Assembly (NCBI RefSeq): GCF_004295665.1
Contig: NZ_CP034759.1
Location: 1,240,001-1,304,000 of the forward strand
Direction of reading: 5' to 3'
Origin: Litorilituus sediminis
Lineage (GTDB): Bacteria > Pseudomonadota > Gammaproteobacteria > Enterobacterales > Alteromonadaceae
Length of the DNA stretch: 64,000 nt
Below, one piece after another: positions 23,672 through 33,343 of this stretch; position 1 is the first letter of the stretch, and each line of letters opens with the position of its first letter. Position numbers and translations under genes: made by a program. The notes under the pieces are model-generated. The model was not told where the DNA came from. It did no database searches and saw nothing but the letters and a program-made list of their open reading frames with translations.

Positions 23672-26011
23672 TCAATCTAGGTGAGTAAACTCATCAAAAT
23701 ACTGCGCCTGATGTTGATCTTGTTTCTCTTGTGAGGTTACTGTGACCTTTATTGACGTACTTAACATACCACCGCCAGAGGTTAAAGTGCCTAAACGCAC
23801 ACTACCCTGCATCAAATTACTCATTTCTTTAACCATGGTCATAGCAGTACTAAACGAAGCAAGATCTTCATCAACTAAGGCTTTAACAGCGTCATCACTC
23901 TCATGAGATGTACTTTCATCTTGGTGAGAATAGATAAAAAATAAAGTCGCCCTGTTGTGTAGATGAGTATGCACTTTCACCGATAAACGTAAACTGTCAG
24001 TATTAAACAAGGCTTGAGCACCTTCTGTAAAGGCTATTAATAACTTTTGAATACGCAATTCATCACTATCAATAAAGTGAGGCACTTCTTTGTCAATTAA
24101 CAAAAATATTGATTTTCCTTGGGCTATGTTATTAGCCTTTAACATTAACTCTACTCGATTTAAAAAACCGTAAAAATCAAACGCCTCTTCTTTTACTATA
24201 GTTTTACCAGACTCAATTTCTGAAATATCCATCATGGTATCGAGTAACTGACTAATATTATTACTCGCATGATTAATACCAACCACTTGCTTATTGTTAA
24301 TACCTTTTTGCTTGAACTGTTCTATAAACACTCGTATCGCTTGCAGTGGCACTCTAAATTCATCATTTAAAGTACGTAAAAAATGTGTTTTAGCTAAACT
24401 TTCTCGCTCTGACTTTTCTTTGGCTAAAATAACCGCTCGCGTTTTATTATTTACCTGCTGAGTTAGCTCAATCGAATAAGCTGCCATCATAAGTAACAAG
24501 AGTTGTAACGTTAAAGCCCCCAGTGTGCCACCGATTAGCATCACCCAAACTTGCCAGCTTTTATCTTGAACAAACCAGGGTTGTTGTTCAGCTAAGGTAA
24601 TTTGCCATAAGCGAGAATAAATGGGTAAGGTTAGAGTATCGACATGACGGTTCAGCCGCGAAACAGATTTGCCATAGATAATATGAGGGCTAGGGTCGGT
24701 AATATCTTCTATCTGGAAATTGACACTAATATCACTGCCTGCAACTAAGCGATTTAAAAATTTATCAAATTGCACCACGGCGACAACAAAGCCAACTAAC
24801 TGTTGAGCCTCTTTAAATTGGTTATTCTTTTCCTCACCGTTATTTTTTTTATAAACAGCCTTAGTAAACAATACGCCTGGAGCATTAAAATTTTCTTGCG
24901 CAAGCGCAATTGGCGCACTAGCAACTATATGTTCGCTCAACGCGACTTGGGACATAGATAGTGCCTGTTTAGGGTTGCTATAAACATCTAACCCCAATAC
25001 TTCAAGATTATTCTCCTTCGGGTAGATGTAATATAAAGGCGCATAAACCTCACGTTTTTGCGCGAAATATAACTTATTTCCTTTAGCACGCTCTCGAATA
25101 ACGTAATTAAATGCCAACTCCTTAGTGGCGTTAAGCTCAAACGCAGTACGTTGTTCATCTGTAATTATGGGTGCCCATTCCAGTGCGCGAATGCTGGTGT
25201 TTTCCCCTAAAATATCTTCACTAAACACCTCAAACTCAGCCCTTGTTACCTTTTCACTGGCATTAAATAACGCTGATAAGCTATTTAGTTGTCGAATAAC
25301 ATCATGAACTTCTTGTTTAATCACTCTTTCAATATCTTGTTTTTCTTGTAAAAAGCGGTTTAACCTTTGATATTGTTGCTCATCTTGTGAAGTTTTTAAT
25401 AATAGTAGTACTGCTAAACCAGCTAAAACTGAAGCACTAACAATAAAAAAGCGTTTACTGACACTTAGCTGAGACAATTCTTGCTCTTGTGCTAGTAAAA
25501 CAAGCGGAATAAAGAAAACCGACACCAACATACTGCTCGACCAAGCGCTCATAAAGGTGTAAAAAAATGAGCCAAGCATGACTTGATTATCAATAACAGA
25601 AATAACTAACGCAGATACAGCAGAAACTAAACTGGCTAAAGGCCCTACTCGTAAAAAGAACTGTAATAGCCAGCGACGAGATCTTAACCATTTTCGATAA
25701 AACACATACTTATGAACCAACTGTTTTGCCCAAAAGCTTTGTAAAATAATTGCCAATGTTGCAATCAACGTGGCGGCAATATGCACATCAATTAGCAAAT
25801 ACTTATTTAAAAAAGCAACAAATATAGGTGTCGTGACAATAACAGCGAATAAGGCAGGCGCTCCCCAAATAATAATTAAACCACTGGCTACGGCTGCTGC
25901 AGGACCAACATAATTAATTAATGAAAACGGACTCATGACCATAAGAGCGCTAACACAAACGGTAAAATAAAGAGATGAAGCAAAAAAGAAGCGCTGTAAT
26001 CCTAACGGCAT
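23672..26011 (-). CDS. MASE1/CHASE histidine-kinase-like protein lacking the phospho-accepting His
   Basis: A 779-residue membrane protein. The N-terminal third has about eight hydrophobic segments of MASE1 type (YVGPAAAVASGLIIIWG), then a long helix and a CHASE domain at about 245-450 (IRALEWAPIITDEQRTAFE), another membrane segment at about 485-510 and a coiled coil. The kinase part begins at about 540 with KTHFLRTLNDEFRVPLQAI. In the family this is FLxxMSHEIRTPL, so the His is Asp here. The ATPase region keeps the general length, but the N box (LIAFTEGAQALF) has no Asn, and the DxGxG and GxGLG loops are not found. The frame is unbroken, so it looks like a retained degenerate kinase rather than a dead gene. 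It is alone on its strand; a partner regulator is not visible. Confidence 0.8.
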   Translation of the reverse strand: MPLGLQRFFFASSLYFTVCVSALMVMSPFSLINYVGPAAAVASGLIIIWGAPALFAVIVTTPIFVAFLNKYLLIDVHIAATLIATLAIILQSFWAKQLVHKYVFYRKWLRSRRWLLQFFLRVGPLASLVSAVSALVISVIDNQVMLGSFFYTFMSAWSSSMLVSVFFIPLVLLAQEQELSQLSVSKRFFIVSASVLAGLAVLLLLKTSQDEQQYQRLNRFLQEKQDIERVIKQEVHDVIRQLNSLSALFNASEKVTRAEFEVFSEDILGENTSIRALEWAPIITDEQRTAFELNATKELAFNYVIRERAKGNKLYFAQKREVYAPLYYIYPKENNLEVLGLDVYSNPKQALSMSQVALSEHIVASAPIALAQENFNAPGVLFTKAVYKKNNGEEKNNQFKEAQQLVGFVVAVVQFDKFLNRLVAGSDISVNFQIEDITDPSPHIIYGKSVSRLNRHVDTLTLPIYSRLWQITLAEQQPWFVQDKSWQVWVMLIGGTLGALTLQLLLLMMAAYSIELTQQVNNKTRAVILAKEKSERESLAKTHFLRTLNDEFRVPLQAIRVFIEQFKQKGINNKQVVGINHASNNISQLLDTMMDISEIESGKTIVKEEAFDFYGFLNRVELMLKANNIAQGKSIFLLIDKEVPHFIDSDELRIQKLLIAFTEGAQALFNTDSLRLSVKVHTHLHNRATLFFIYSHQDESTSHESDDAVKALVDEDLASFSTAMTMVKEMSNLMQGSVRLGTLTSGGGMLSTSIKVTVTSQEKQDQHQAQYFDEFTHLD

Positions 26012-26321
26012 AATTTATTTTTGTAATTTAAATCAATTGGTTTTCTTAGCCCAAGTTAAGATACTATCACCATTTTGCCTTTAAGCCATTATTTAAATAA
26101 CTTCACCACATTTACAGCGCTTTTCTTACATTTTTCTTAGCTACGCGCGCTATTATTCAAGTTAACCTGCCCTGTAGGAAAAATAATATAAAAAATAATG
26201 TAATAAAATTTGCGCTACAGGCTTGGGTGAGGGAAAATATGCGACCTTAAAATCAATTATTCACAACACTGCACTCTTTCGGTAAATTTTTATCTAAGAG
26301 ACATCAAAGACTGGAGCTAAT
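26012..26321. other. Intergenic region between the kinase-like gene and tkt
   Basis: A 310-bp AT-rich divergent region. It should hold both promoters. A TGTAATAAAATTTGC element at 26199-26213 resembles one and a half halves of a HexR-type palindrome. A GGAG ribosome binding site precedes tkt. No gene or RNA was recognised. Confidence 0.5.
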
Positions 26322-28310
26322 ATGTCATCGCGTCAAGAACTGGCAAATGCCATTCGTGTTTTAAGTATGGATGCTGTACAAAAAGCAAAATCAGGACACC
26401 CTGGAGCCCCTATGGGTATGGCGGATATCGCCGAAGTTTTATGGCGTGACTTTTTAAAGCACAGCCCTACAGATCCAAGTTGGGTAGATCGCGATAGGTT
26501 CATTTTATCTAACGGTCACGGCTCTATGCTTATTTATTCATTATTGCATTTGTCAGGATATGACGTATCAATGGATGACTTAAAAAGCTTCCGCCAGCTC
26601 CATTCAAAAACACCAGGTCACCCTGAATATGGTTATACGCCTGGCGTAGAAACAACCACAGGCCCTCTTGGCGCTGGTATTTCAAATGCGGTAGGTATGG
26701 CAATTGCTGAGAAAACCTTAGCGGCACAATTTAACCGCCCAGAACACGATATTGTTGATCACTTTACCTATTGTTTCTTAGGTGACGGCTGTTTAATGGA
26801 AGGTATTTCTCATGAAGCATGTTCACTTGCTGGTACATTAGGCTTAGGCAAGCTTATCGCTTTTTGGGATGACAATGGTATCTCTATTGATGGTGAAGTT
26901 GAAGGCTGGTTCACCGACAACACGCCTGAGCGCTTCAAGTCTTACGGCTGGCATGTCATTGAAATTGATGGTCATGACTCTAACGCCATTGCTGACGCTA
27001 TTAGTCAAGCTAAAGCAGTAACAGACAAGCCAAGCATGATTTGTTGTAAAACCATTATTGGTTTTGGTTCGCCAAACAAAGAAGGCACACACAACTGTCA
27101 CGGTGCGCCGCTAGGTGATGAAGAAATTGCAGCAACTCGCGAAAAATTAGGTTGGTCACACCCTCCTTTTGAAGTACCTGAAAGTGTTTATGCACAATGG
27201 GATCAAAAAGAAAAAGGCCAAGCAAGCCAAACAAGCTGGAATGAAAAGTTTGCCGCTTATCAAGCTGCTTACCCTGAACTTGCCAGTGAATATGAACGTC
27301 GTGTTATTAAAGGTGAATTACCACAAGACTTTGAAGACAAAGCCAATGAATTCATCAAGCAATGTCATGAAAGTGGTGAGAACATTGCTTCACGTAAAGC
27401 CTCACAAAATGCTATCGAAGCCTTTGGTAAAGTTTTACCAGAAATGCTTGGCGGCTCAGCTGATTTAGCGGGTTCAAACTTAACCTTATGGTCTGGCTCA
27501 AAAGGCATTGAAACTGATCCTGCTGGTAACTACATTTTCTACGGTGTACGTGAATTTGGTATGAGCGGTATCATGAATGGTATCTCACTACACGGTGGTT
27601 TTATCAATTACGGCGCAACATTCATGATGTTTATGGAATATGCACGTAACGCTGTTCGTATGTCAGCACTTATGGGCATTCAAAACATTTTTGTTTATAC
27701 CCATGACTCAATTGGCCAAGGTGAAGATGGTCCAACTCACCAACCAATAGAGCAATTAACTAACTTACGTACCACGCCGAACCTGACAACATGGCGTCCA
27801 TGTGATGCGACAGAATCTGCTGTTGCATGGAAAGCTGCGGTACAAAATCAAAAAGCACCAACGGCTTTAGTATTTAGTCGTCAAGGTTTGCCAGCAATTT
27901 CTCGTAGCGAGAGCCAATTAGCTGACATTGAAAAAGGCGCTTATGTAATTCAAGATTGCGATGGTAATGCTGATGTTATTTTGATTGCTACCGGCTCTGA
28001 AGTAAAACTAGCGTTAGACTCAGCAGCGGTATTGACTGAGCAAGGTCAAAAAGTACGCGTAGTTTCTATGCCGTCAACTAATGTATTTGATGCGCAATCA
28101 AAAGAATATAAAGAGTCTATCTTACCGTCTGCAGTTACTAAGCGTGTTGCTATTGAAGCAGCTCACGTTGACTTCTGGGCCAAGTATGTCGGTTTAAATG
28201 GCGCGGTTGTGGGAATGACCACCTTTGGTGAGTCAGCACCTGGTAACGCCTTATTTGAGCACTTTGGCTTTACAATAGACAATGTAGTCAATACAGTAAA
28301 CAACCTTTAA
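26322..28310 (+). CDS. tkt: Transketolase
   Basis: A 662-residue thiamine-diphosphate enzyme that moves two-carbon units between sugar phosphates in the pentose phosphate pathway. The N-terminal domain has [36 protein letters not shown] and the TPP motif [13 protein letters not shown]. The middle has [14 protein letters not shown] [14 protein letters not shown] and [19 protein letters not shown]. Full length with intact catalytic His residues. It leads tkt-epd-pgk on one strand, an arrangement common in gammaproteobacteria. GGAG precedes the ATG. Confidence 0.98.
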   Translation: MSSRQELANAIRVLSMDAVQKAKSGHPGAPMGMADIAEVLWRDFLKHSPTDPSWVDRDRFILSNGHGSMLIYSLLHLSGYDVSMDDLKSFRQLHSKTPGHPEYGYTPGVETTTGPLGAGISNAVGMAIAEKTLAAQFNRPEHDIVDHFTYCFLGDGCLMEGISHEACSLAGTLGLGKLIAFWDDNGISIDGEVEGWFTDNTPERFKSYGWHVIEIDGHDSNAIADAISQAKAVTDKPSMICCKTIIGFGSPNKEGTHNCHGAPLGDEEIAATREKLGWSHPPFEVPESVYAQWDQKEKGQASQTSWNEKFAAYQAAYPELASEYERRVIKGELPQDFEDKANEFIKQCHESGENIASRKASQNAIEAFGKVLPEMLGGSADLAGSNLTLWSGSKGIETDPAGNYIFYGVREFGMSGIMNGISLHGGFINYGATFMMFMEYARNAVRMSALMGIQNIFVYTHDSIGQGEDGPTHQPIEQLTNLRTTPNLTTWRPCDATESAVAWKAAVQNQKAPTALVFSRQGLPAISRSESQLADIEKGAYVIQDCDGNADVILIATGSEVKLALDSAAVLTEQGQKVRVVSMPSTNVFDAQSKEYKESILPSAVTKRVAIEAAHVDFWAKYVGLNGAVVGMTTFGESAPGNALFEHFGFTIDNVVNTVNNL

Positions 28311-28318
28311 TAAGCCTC

Positions 28319-28346
28319 GTAGGTGGGTAGCTCACTACCCGCCTAC
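28319..28346 (+). other. Stem-loop between tkt and epd
   Basis: GTAGGTGGGTAG pairs with CTACCCGCCTAC (12 bp, one G-U) around CTCA. There is no U tract, so a processing or stability hairpin is more likely than a terminator. Confidence 0.5.
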
Positions 28347-28375
28347 CTCCTGCTTTAGTCGAACTTCAACATCAC

Positions 28376-29398
28376 ATGACAATAAGAATCGCCATCAATG
28401 GCTTTGGTCGTATAGGTCGTAGCTTAGTTAGGGCCCTTTATGAAAGTGGCAAAACAGACAATTTAACCGTAGTTGCTATTAATGAGCTGGCACCAACCGA
28501 AGGTATAGCCCATTTATTAAAATACGATACCACACATGGCCGTTTTCCATTTCCGGTTAGTTATGATAACGACACATTAATCATTCATGACTCACATGGT
28601 AACAGCAATAATATTTCGGTAAGTCATGTTGAAAGCTTAGCTGAGCTGCCGTGGCAGCAACACGATGTTGATATAGTCATAGACTGCACCGGGAAATTTG
28701 GTAGCTATCAAGATGGCCTAACCCACCTTAAACAAGGGGCGAAGAAAGTCATATTTTCTCACCCAGGCGGGCAAGACTTAGACGCCACCATTATTTTCGG
28801 TGTAAACCATAACAGCCTATCCTCAGAGCATAAGGTCATTTCTAATGGCTCATGTACCACCAATTGTATCGTCCCTGTTATTAAAGTCATTGATGATGCC
28901 TTTGGCGTAGAAAGTGGCACAATTACCACCATTCACTCATCGATGCATGATCAGCAAGTGATTGATGCCTACCACCCTGATTTAAGGCGTTCACGTGCCG
29001 CAAGCCAATCTATTATTCCGGTAGATACCAAATTAGCCACAGGGATTGAGCGTATTCTGCCGCAATTTAAAGGACGCTTTGAGGCCATTGCCGTACGTGT
29101 GCCTACGGTCAATGTCACCGCGATGGATTTAAGCGTAACCGTCAATACTGATGTCTCTATTGACGATATAAACCGTGCCTTTAAGGTAGCTCAAACAACA
29201 GGATTAACTGGCATACTCGCCTATACTGAAGAGCCGTTAGTATCGGCTGACTTTAATCACGATCCTCACTCTTGTATTGTCGATGGTAGCCAAACGCGCG
29301 TTAGTCATAAGCGCTTAGTCAAAATGCTGGTCTGGTGTGATAACGAATGGGGCTTTGCCAATAGATTACTAGATACTGCACAAGCAATAACTTACTAA
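28376..29398 (+). CDS. epd: D-erythrose-4-phosphate dehydrogenase
   Basis: A 340-residue member of the GAPDH fold family. The NAD-binding start is [20 protein letters not shown] and the catalytic Cys is in [19 protein letters not shown]. It is assigned to Epd rather than GapA by [20 protein letters not shown] and by its place between tkt and pgk. It oxidises erythrose 4-phosphate to 4-phosphoerythronate for pyridoxal phosphate synthesis. No good Shine-Dalgarno lies before the ATG. A moonlighting glycolytic GAPDH role cannot be excluded from sequence. Confidence 0.92.
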   Translation: MTIRIAINGFGRIGRSLVRALYESGKTDNLTVVAINELAPTEGIAHLLKYDTTHGRFPFPVSYDNDTLIIHDSHGNSNNISVSHVESLAELPWQQHDVDIVIDCTGKFGSYQDGLTHLKQGAKKVIFSHPGGQDLDATIIFGVNHNSLSSEHKVISNGSCTTNCIVPVIKVIDDAFGVESGTITTIHSSMHDQQVIDAYHPDLRRSRAASQSIIPVDTKLATGIERILPQFKGRFEAIAVRVPTVNVTAMDLSVTVNTDVSIDDINRAFKVAQTTGLTGILAYTEEPLVSADFNHDPHSCIVDGSQTRVSHKRLVKMLVWCDNEWGFANRLLDTAQAITY

Positions 29399-29441
29399 CT
29401 TTTATATTAAATATTTAACTAGATTTAAACTGGAGACACTG

Positions 29442-30626
29442 ATGTCAATTATCAAAATGACCGACTTAGCACTAAATAACCAACGCGTGCTTATCAGAGA
29501 AGATTTAAATGTCCCTGTACAAGATGGCAAAATCACGTCAGATGCTCGCTTAAAAGCTGCACTACCTACACTAAAATTAGCACTTGAAGCAGGTGCTAAA
29601 GTGATGGTGATGTCACACCTTGGCCGTCCAACAGAAGGCGAAGCAAATGATGAGTTTTCATTACAGCCAGTAGCTGATTACTTAGCTGCCGCATTAAACT
29701 TCCCTGTACGTTTAGTTAAAGATTACTTAAATGGCGTTGAAGTTGGCGCAGGTGAGTTGGTTATTTTCGAAAACATTCGTTTTAATGTTGGCGAAAAGAA
29801 AAACAATGATGAATTGGCACAAAAATTAGCCAGCTTATGTGATATTTTCGTTATGGATGCTTTTGGTACGGCTCACAGAGCGCAAGCAAGTACTCACGGC
29901 GTGGCAAAATTTGCACCAACAGCTTGTGCTGGTCCTTTACTTGTTGGCGAATTAGAAGCCTTAGGTAAAGCATTAGACAATCCAGCTCGTCCACTGGTTG
30001 CTATTGTTGGTGGCTCAAAAGTGTCAACTAAACTAACCGTATTAGATTCATTAGCTGGCATTGTTGATCAACTGGTTGTTGGCGGTGGTATTGCTAATAC
30101 TTTTATCGCCTCAGCAGGTCATAATGTCGGTAAATCACTTTATGAAGCTGACTTAGTTGCAGAAGCGACAAGACTAACTAAACAAGCACAAGAGAATAAC
30201 GGTGATATTCCCGTACCTACTGATGTGGTAGTAGCTGGTGAGTTTTCACCAACAGCAAAAGCAACATTAAAACCTGTAAGTGAAGTATCTGCTGACGATA
30301 TGATTTTTGATATTGGTCCAGACTCAGCGAAAGCACTTGCTGATATCATTGAAAATGCGGGAACCATTGTTTGGAACGGCCCTGTTGGTGTATTTGAGTT
30401 TGATCAATTTGGTGAAGGGACCAAGGTCATCGCACAAGCAATTGCCAACAGCTCAGCATTTTCAATTGCCGGTGGTGGCGATACGTTAGCTGCTGTAGAT
30501 AAGTATGATATTGCCGATAAAGTGTCTTATATCTCTACCGGCGGCGGTGCTTTCTTAGAGTTTTTAGAAGGCAAGAAGCTTCCTGCTGTGGCAATTCTTG
30601 AAGAAAGAGCGGCAGACGCTAAATAA
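29442..30626 (+). CDS. pgk: Phosphoglycerate kinase
   Basis: A 394-residue monomeric glycolytic enzyme making ATP from 1,3-bisphosphoglycerate. Visible motifs: [39 protein letters not shown], the hinge/nucleotide region with [12 protein letters not shown] and the glycine-rich [14 protein letters not shown]. Full length. A strong terminator follows, so tkt-epd-pgk ends here and fba is separate. Confidence 0.98.
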   Translation: MSIIKMTDLALNNQRVLIREDLNVPVQDGKITSDARLKAALPTLKLALEAGAKVMVMSHLGRPTEGEANDEFSLQPVADYLAAALNFPVRLVKDYLNGVEVGAGELVIFENIRFNVGEKKNNDELAQKLASLCDIFVMDAFGTAHRAQASTHGVAKFAPTACAGPLLVGELEALGKALDNPARPLVAIVGGSKVSTKLTVLDSLAGIVDQLVVGGGIANTFIASAGHNVGKSLYEADLVAEATRLTKQAQENNGDIPVPTDVVVAGEFSPTAKATLKPVSEVSADDMIFDIGPDSAKALADIIENAGTIVWNGPVGVFEFDQFGEGTKVIAQAIANSSAFSIAGGGDTLAAVDKYDIADKVSYISTGGGAFLEFLEGKKLPAVAILEERAADAK

Positions 30627-30651
30627 ATCTAGCTTATAAAGCAAATACCTA

Positions 30652-30679
30652 AGCCGCTTTAGTTAAAGCGGCTTTTTTA
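30652..30679 (+). terminator. Terminator of tkt-epd-pgk
   Basis: AAGCCGCTTTA / TAAAGCGGCTT stem with a 2-4-nt loop followed by a T run. Confidence 0.9.
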
Positions 30680-30860
30680 TATCTAGCTGAGAATGCTTAT
30701 CTGAGTAGATTTAAGCCTAAAGCATGCCAGTTTTAGGCGACAATAATGCTAAGGTTAATCGTGAAGTTAATACGGCGCATATCATATTACTCCTTCCCTA
30801 CACCCTAATGATTCGAAAGTAATGTGGTTAACTTTCAACACAATATCCACTAAAAAACCA

Positions 30861-30876
30861 ATGACAACGTTATCAT
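30861..30876. promoter_or_regulatory. LacI-family-type operator candidate upstream of fba
   Basis: ATGACAACGTTATCAT is palindromic except one base pair and has the central AACGTT common in LacI-family operators. It lies about 110 bp before the fba -35. Confidence 0.45.
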
Positions 30877-30900
30877 TGCGTATTTTTGCACAAGTTTTCT

Positions 30901-30915
30901 TGTAATTTTCGTACA
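30901..30915. promoter_or_regulatory. HexR-like site upstream of fba
   Basis: TGTAATTTTCGTACA matches the published HexR-type pattern TGTAATWWWATTACA at 13 of 15 positions. HexR controls central carbon genes in many gammaproteobacteria. Candidate only. Confidence 0.35.
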
Positions 30916-30969
30916 TAATTCACTTTTATCTAATCAAGCTGTCAAAAAGACAAGTTATTTCAATTTATT

Positions 30970-30999
30970 CTGACAAAAATCACCACCTTCTGATATAAT
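30970..30999 (+). promoter_or_regulatory. Sigma-70 promoter of fba
   Basis: CTGACA, 18 nt, TATAAT. It predicts a 5' leader of about 55 nt before the fba ATG. Confidence 0.65.
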
Positions 31000-31060
31000 T
31001 CCTGTAGCTAAAGTAAAAACTTTCAACCACAGCGACAAACAGTTAATTAGGAGTAATTAA

Positions 31061-32125
31061 ATGGCTTTAATATCAATGCGTCAAATGTTAGATCATGCAG
31101 CAGAATTTGAATACGGCATTCCAGCATTTAATGTAAATAATTTAGAGCAAGTAAGAGCAATCATGCTTGCAGCAAGCGAGACTGATAGCCCAGTTATTAT
31201 GCAAGCTTCAGCAGGTGCAAGAAAATATGCAGGTGCACCATTCTTACGTCATTTAATTTTAGCTGCCATTGAAGAATTCCCACATATTCCTGTGGTAATG
31301 CACCAAGATCACGGTACATCACCAAGTGTTTGTCAGCGTTCGATTCAATTAGGTTTTTCATCTGTAATGATGGACGGCTCACTGATGGATGATGGCAAAA
31401 CCCCAAGCTCGTACGAATATAACGTTGATGTTACTCGCCGCACGGTTGAAATGGCTCACGCATGTGGCGTATCAGTTGAAGGTGAATTAGGTTGCCTTGG
31501 TTCATTAGAAACTGGCATGGCTGGTGAAGAAGACGGTGTTGGCGCTGAAGGTGTTTTAACTAAAGAGCAAATGCTAACAGATCCAGAAGAAGCAGCTGAT
31601 TTTGTTAATAAAACTCAAGTTGATGCCTTAGCTATCGCCTGTGGTACATCACACGGTGCCTATAAGTTTACTCGCCCACCAACAGGCGATATTCTTGCTA
31701 TTGATAGAATAAAAGCTATTCACCAACGCATTCCTAACACTCACCTGGTTATGCACGGCTCTTCATCTGTACCACAAGATTGGTTAGCTGTTATTAATGA
31801 ATATGGCGGTGAAATCCCTGAAACTTACGGCGTACCTGTTGAGCAAATTCAACAAGGCATTAAGCACGGTGTGCGCAAAGTAAATATTGATACGGATTTA
31901 CGCCTTGCCGCTACCGGCGCAATCCGTCGCTTCTTGGCTCAAAACCCGAGTGAATTTGACCCAAGAAAATTCCTACAAGTTTCAACTACCGCTATGTATG
32001 AAATTTGTAAAGCAAGATACGAAGCATTTAACACGGTTGGTAATGCTAGCAAAATCAAACCTATAAGCTTAGATACAATGTTTGAACGCTACCAAAGTGG
32101 CGAATTAAATGCGTTAATCAAGTAA
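31061..32125 (+). CDS. fba: Fructose-bisphosphate aldolase, class II
   Basis: A 354-residue zinc-dependent aldolase that cleaves fructose 1,6-bisphosphate in glycolysis and joins the trioses in gluconeogenesis. Metal and active-site motifs: [74 protein letters not shown] and [15 protein letters not shown]. It is the subtype with the Calvin-cycle-like GSLETG insertion common in gamma- and betaproteobacteria. GGAG lies before the ATG. It has its own promoter and terminator. Confidence 0.97.
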   Translation: MALISMRQMLDHAAEFEYGIPAFNVNNLEQVRAIMLAASETDSPVIMQASAGARKYAGAPFLRHLILAAIEEFPHIPVVMHQDHGTSPSVCQRSIQLGFSSVMMDGSLMDDGKTPSSYEYNVDVTRRTVEMAHACGVSVEGELGCLGSLETGMAGEEDGVGAEGVLTKEQMLTDPEEAADFVNKTQVDALAIACGTSHGAYKFTRPPTGDILAIDRIKAIHQRIPNTHLVMHGSSSVPQDWLAVINEYGGEIPETYGVPVEQIQQGIKHGVRKVNIDTDLRLAATGAIRRFLAQNPSEFDPRKFLQVSTTAMYEICKARYEAFNTVGNASKIKPISLDTMFERYQSGELNALIK

Positions 32126-32172
32126 TTACATATAATTGCCAAGACTCATTCTAGGATGAGTCACACTATGCT

Positions 32173-32196
32173 AAGGGCCTAAATGGCCCTTTTTTA
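32173..32196 (+). terminator. Terminator of fba
   Basis: AAGGGCC / GGCCCTT with loop TAAAT and a T run. Confidence 0.9.
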
Positions 32197-32329
32197 TTGC
32201 CCTAGCATCACTAAATTACAAATTGATAAAATAGAACTGATTGCACTATATCAAAGTCAATGGTTATAATGCTGTGCTCATTTTACCGTGTATTACACGT
32301 AATTACGCAGCATTAAGTAAAAACCGCCG

Positions 32330-33217
32330 ATGTATCAACTTATTTTTCTATTACTGTTACTTATCACTTCTAGCCCTTTATACAGCCGGGCATACCCTGA
32401 TTATAAAGTTGAAAAATATCATGCTAGGCACAGCAGTGAATTAGCAAGTACCGAAGATATTTTAGCCAGTATAGAGCAGGCAAACACTGTATCGACAACA
32501 GACAAGCCCATTTTTACCGCTTCTGCCCAGCTTGGTTTTTTATTTCAAACAGGTAATACCAAAAGCGCAGACATCAAAGCTGGCTTAGATTTTCGTTACG
32601 AAAAAAACCTTTGGCGTAGTTTAGTCATTTTCGATGGTCTTTTAAAAAAGACAGAGCTTACCGATGACCAAGGTCAAACAAGTTTTGATACAACGGACAA
32701 TAAATGGAGTGTGGTAACACAAACCAATTACATCGTAGATACCAAGAATAAAAACTACCTTTATGGCAATTTATTCTATGAAGAAAACCGTTTCTCTAGT
32801 TTTGACTCTCAAGCATCTTTATCAACTGGCTGGGGCCGCCGCTGGTATGAAGATAGCAAAGCAAGTTTAGATGCCGATATTGGCCCTGGTTTTAAACGAG
32901 ATGTGACTAAACCAACTCAAGCAAGTGACGATGCGCCTTTTTTAAGTGAAACCAAGGACTCTATCATTTTACAAGCACAGGCACTTTATATTCGAAAAAT
33001 AAATGAACACATTGAATTTAAACAGCTTTTTGTCGCTAAACATGCTATAGAATCCGGTGAAAATAGCTTATATAAAGCCGAAACATCCGTCACCAGTAAG
33101 CTTATTGATTCACTTCAGCTAAAACTCAGCTTCGTGATTGATTACAATTCAAAAGTTGAGCAGGATAAAGCAAATACCGACACACAAACTGCTGCGGTAT
33201 TGGTATATAGTTTTTAA
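32330..33217 (+). CDS. DUF481 outer-membrane protein (YdiY-like)
   Basis: A 295-residue protein with a signal peptide (hydrophobic 2-15, cleavage near YSRA). The mature part carries the DUF481 pattern: FTASAQLGFLFQTGNTKSAD early, alternating amphipathic strands such as FRYEKNLWRSLVIFDGLL and STGWGRRWYEDSKASLDADI, and a terminal strand ending VLVYSF with a C-terminal Phe. This fits a beta-barrel outer-membrane protein. Function is unknown; some members are called salt-induced. It appears monocistronic. Confidence 0.82.
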   Translation: MYQLIFLLLLLITSSPLYSRAYPDYKVEKYHARHSSELASTEDILASIEQANTVSTTDKPIFTASAQLGFLFQTGNTKSADIKAGLDFRYEKNLWRSLVIFDGLLKKTELTDDQGQTSFDTTDNKWSVVTQTNYIVDTKNKNYLYGNLFYEENRFSSFDSQASLSTGWGRRWYEDSKASLDADIGPGFKRDVTKPTQASDDAPFLSETKDSIILQAQALYIRKINEHIEFKQLFVAKHAIESGENSLYKAETSVTSKLIDSLQLKLSFVIDYNSKVEQDKANTDTQTAAVLVYSF

Positions 33218-33343
33218 CCTTATTACAGGCATTGCCAACTAATTTTGGCAATGCTGAAAAGTTACGCTTTCTCATTTGCTTATCTCTGTGCTCTTCATCT
33301 AAAATAACGACAATTTTAATTAAAGCATTCAAAAGGTTTTTTT

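Larger units (their letters stand above)
30627..31060. other. Intergenic region between pgk and fba
   Basis: A 434-bp region holding the pgk terminator (30652-30679), a LacI-type palindrome (30861-30876), a HexR-like element (30901-30915) and the fba promoter (30970-30999). A 22-codon minus-strand frame with a strong ribosome binding site starts near 30786 but is not called as a gene. Confidence 0.6.

Noticed and set aside
32241..32444. A 67-codon frame ahead of the DUF481 gene
   Set aside because: It overlaps the DUF481 signal peptide in another frame; the DUF481 start with signal peptide is preferred.
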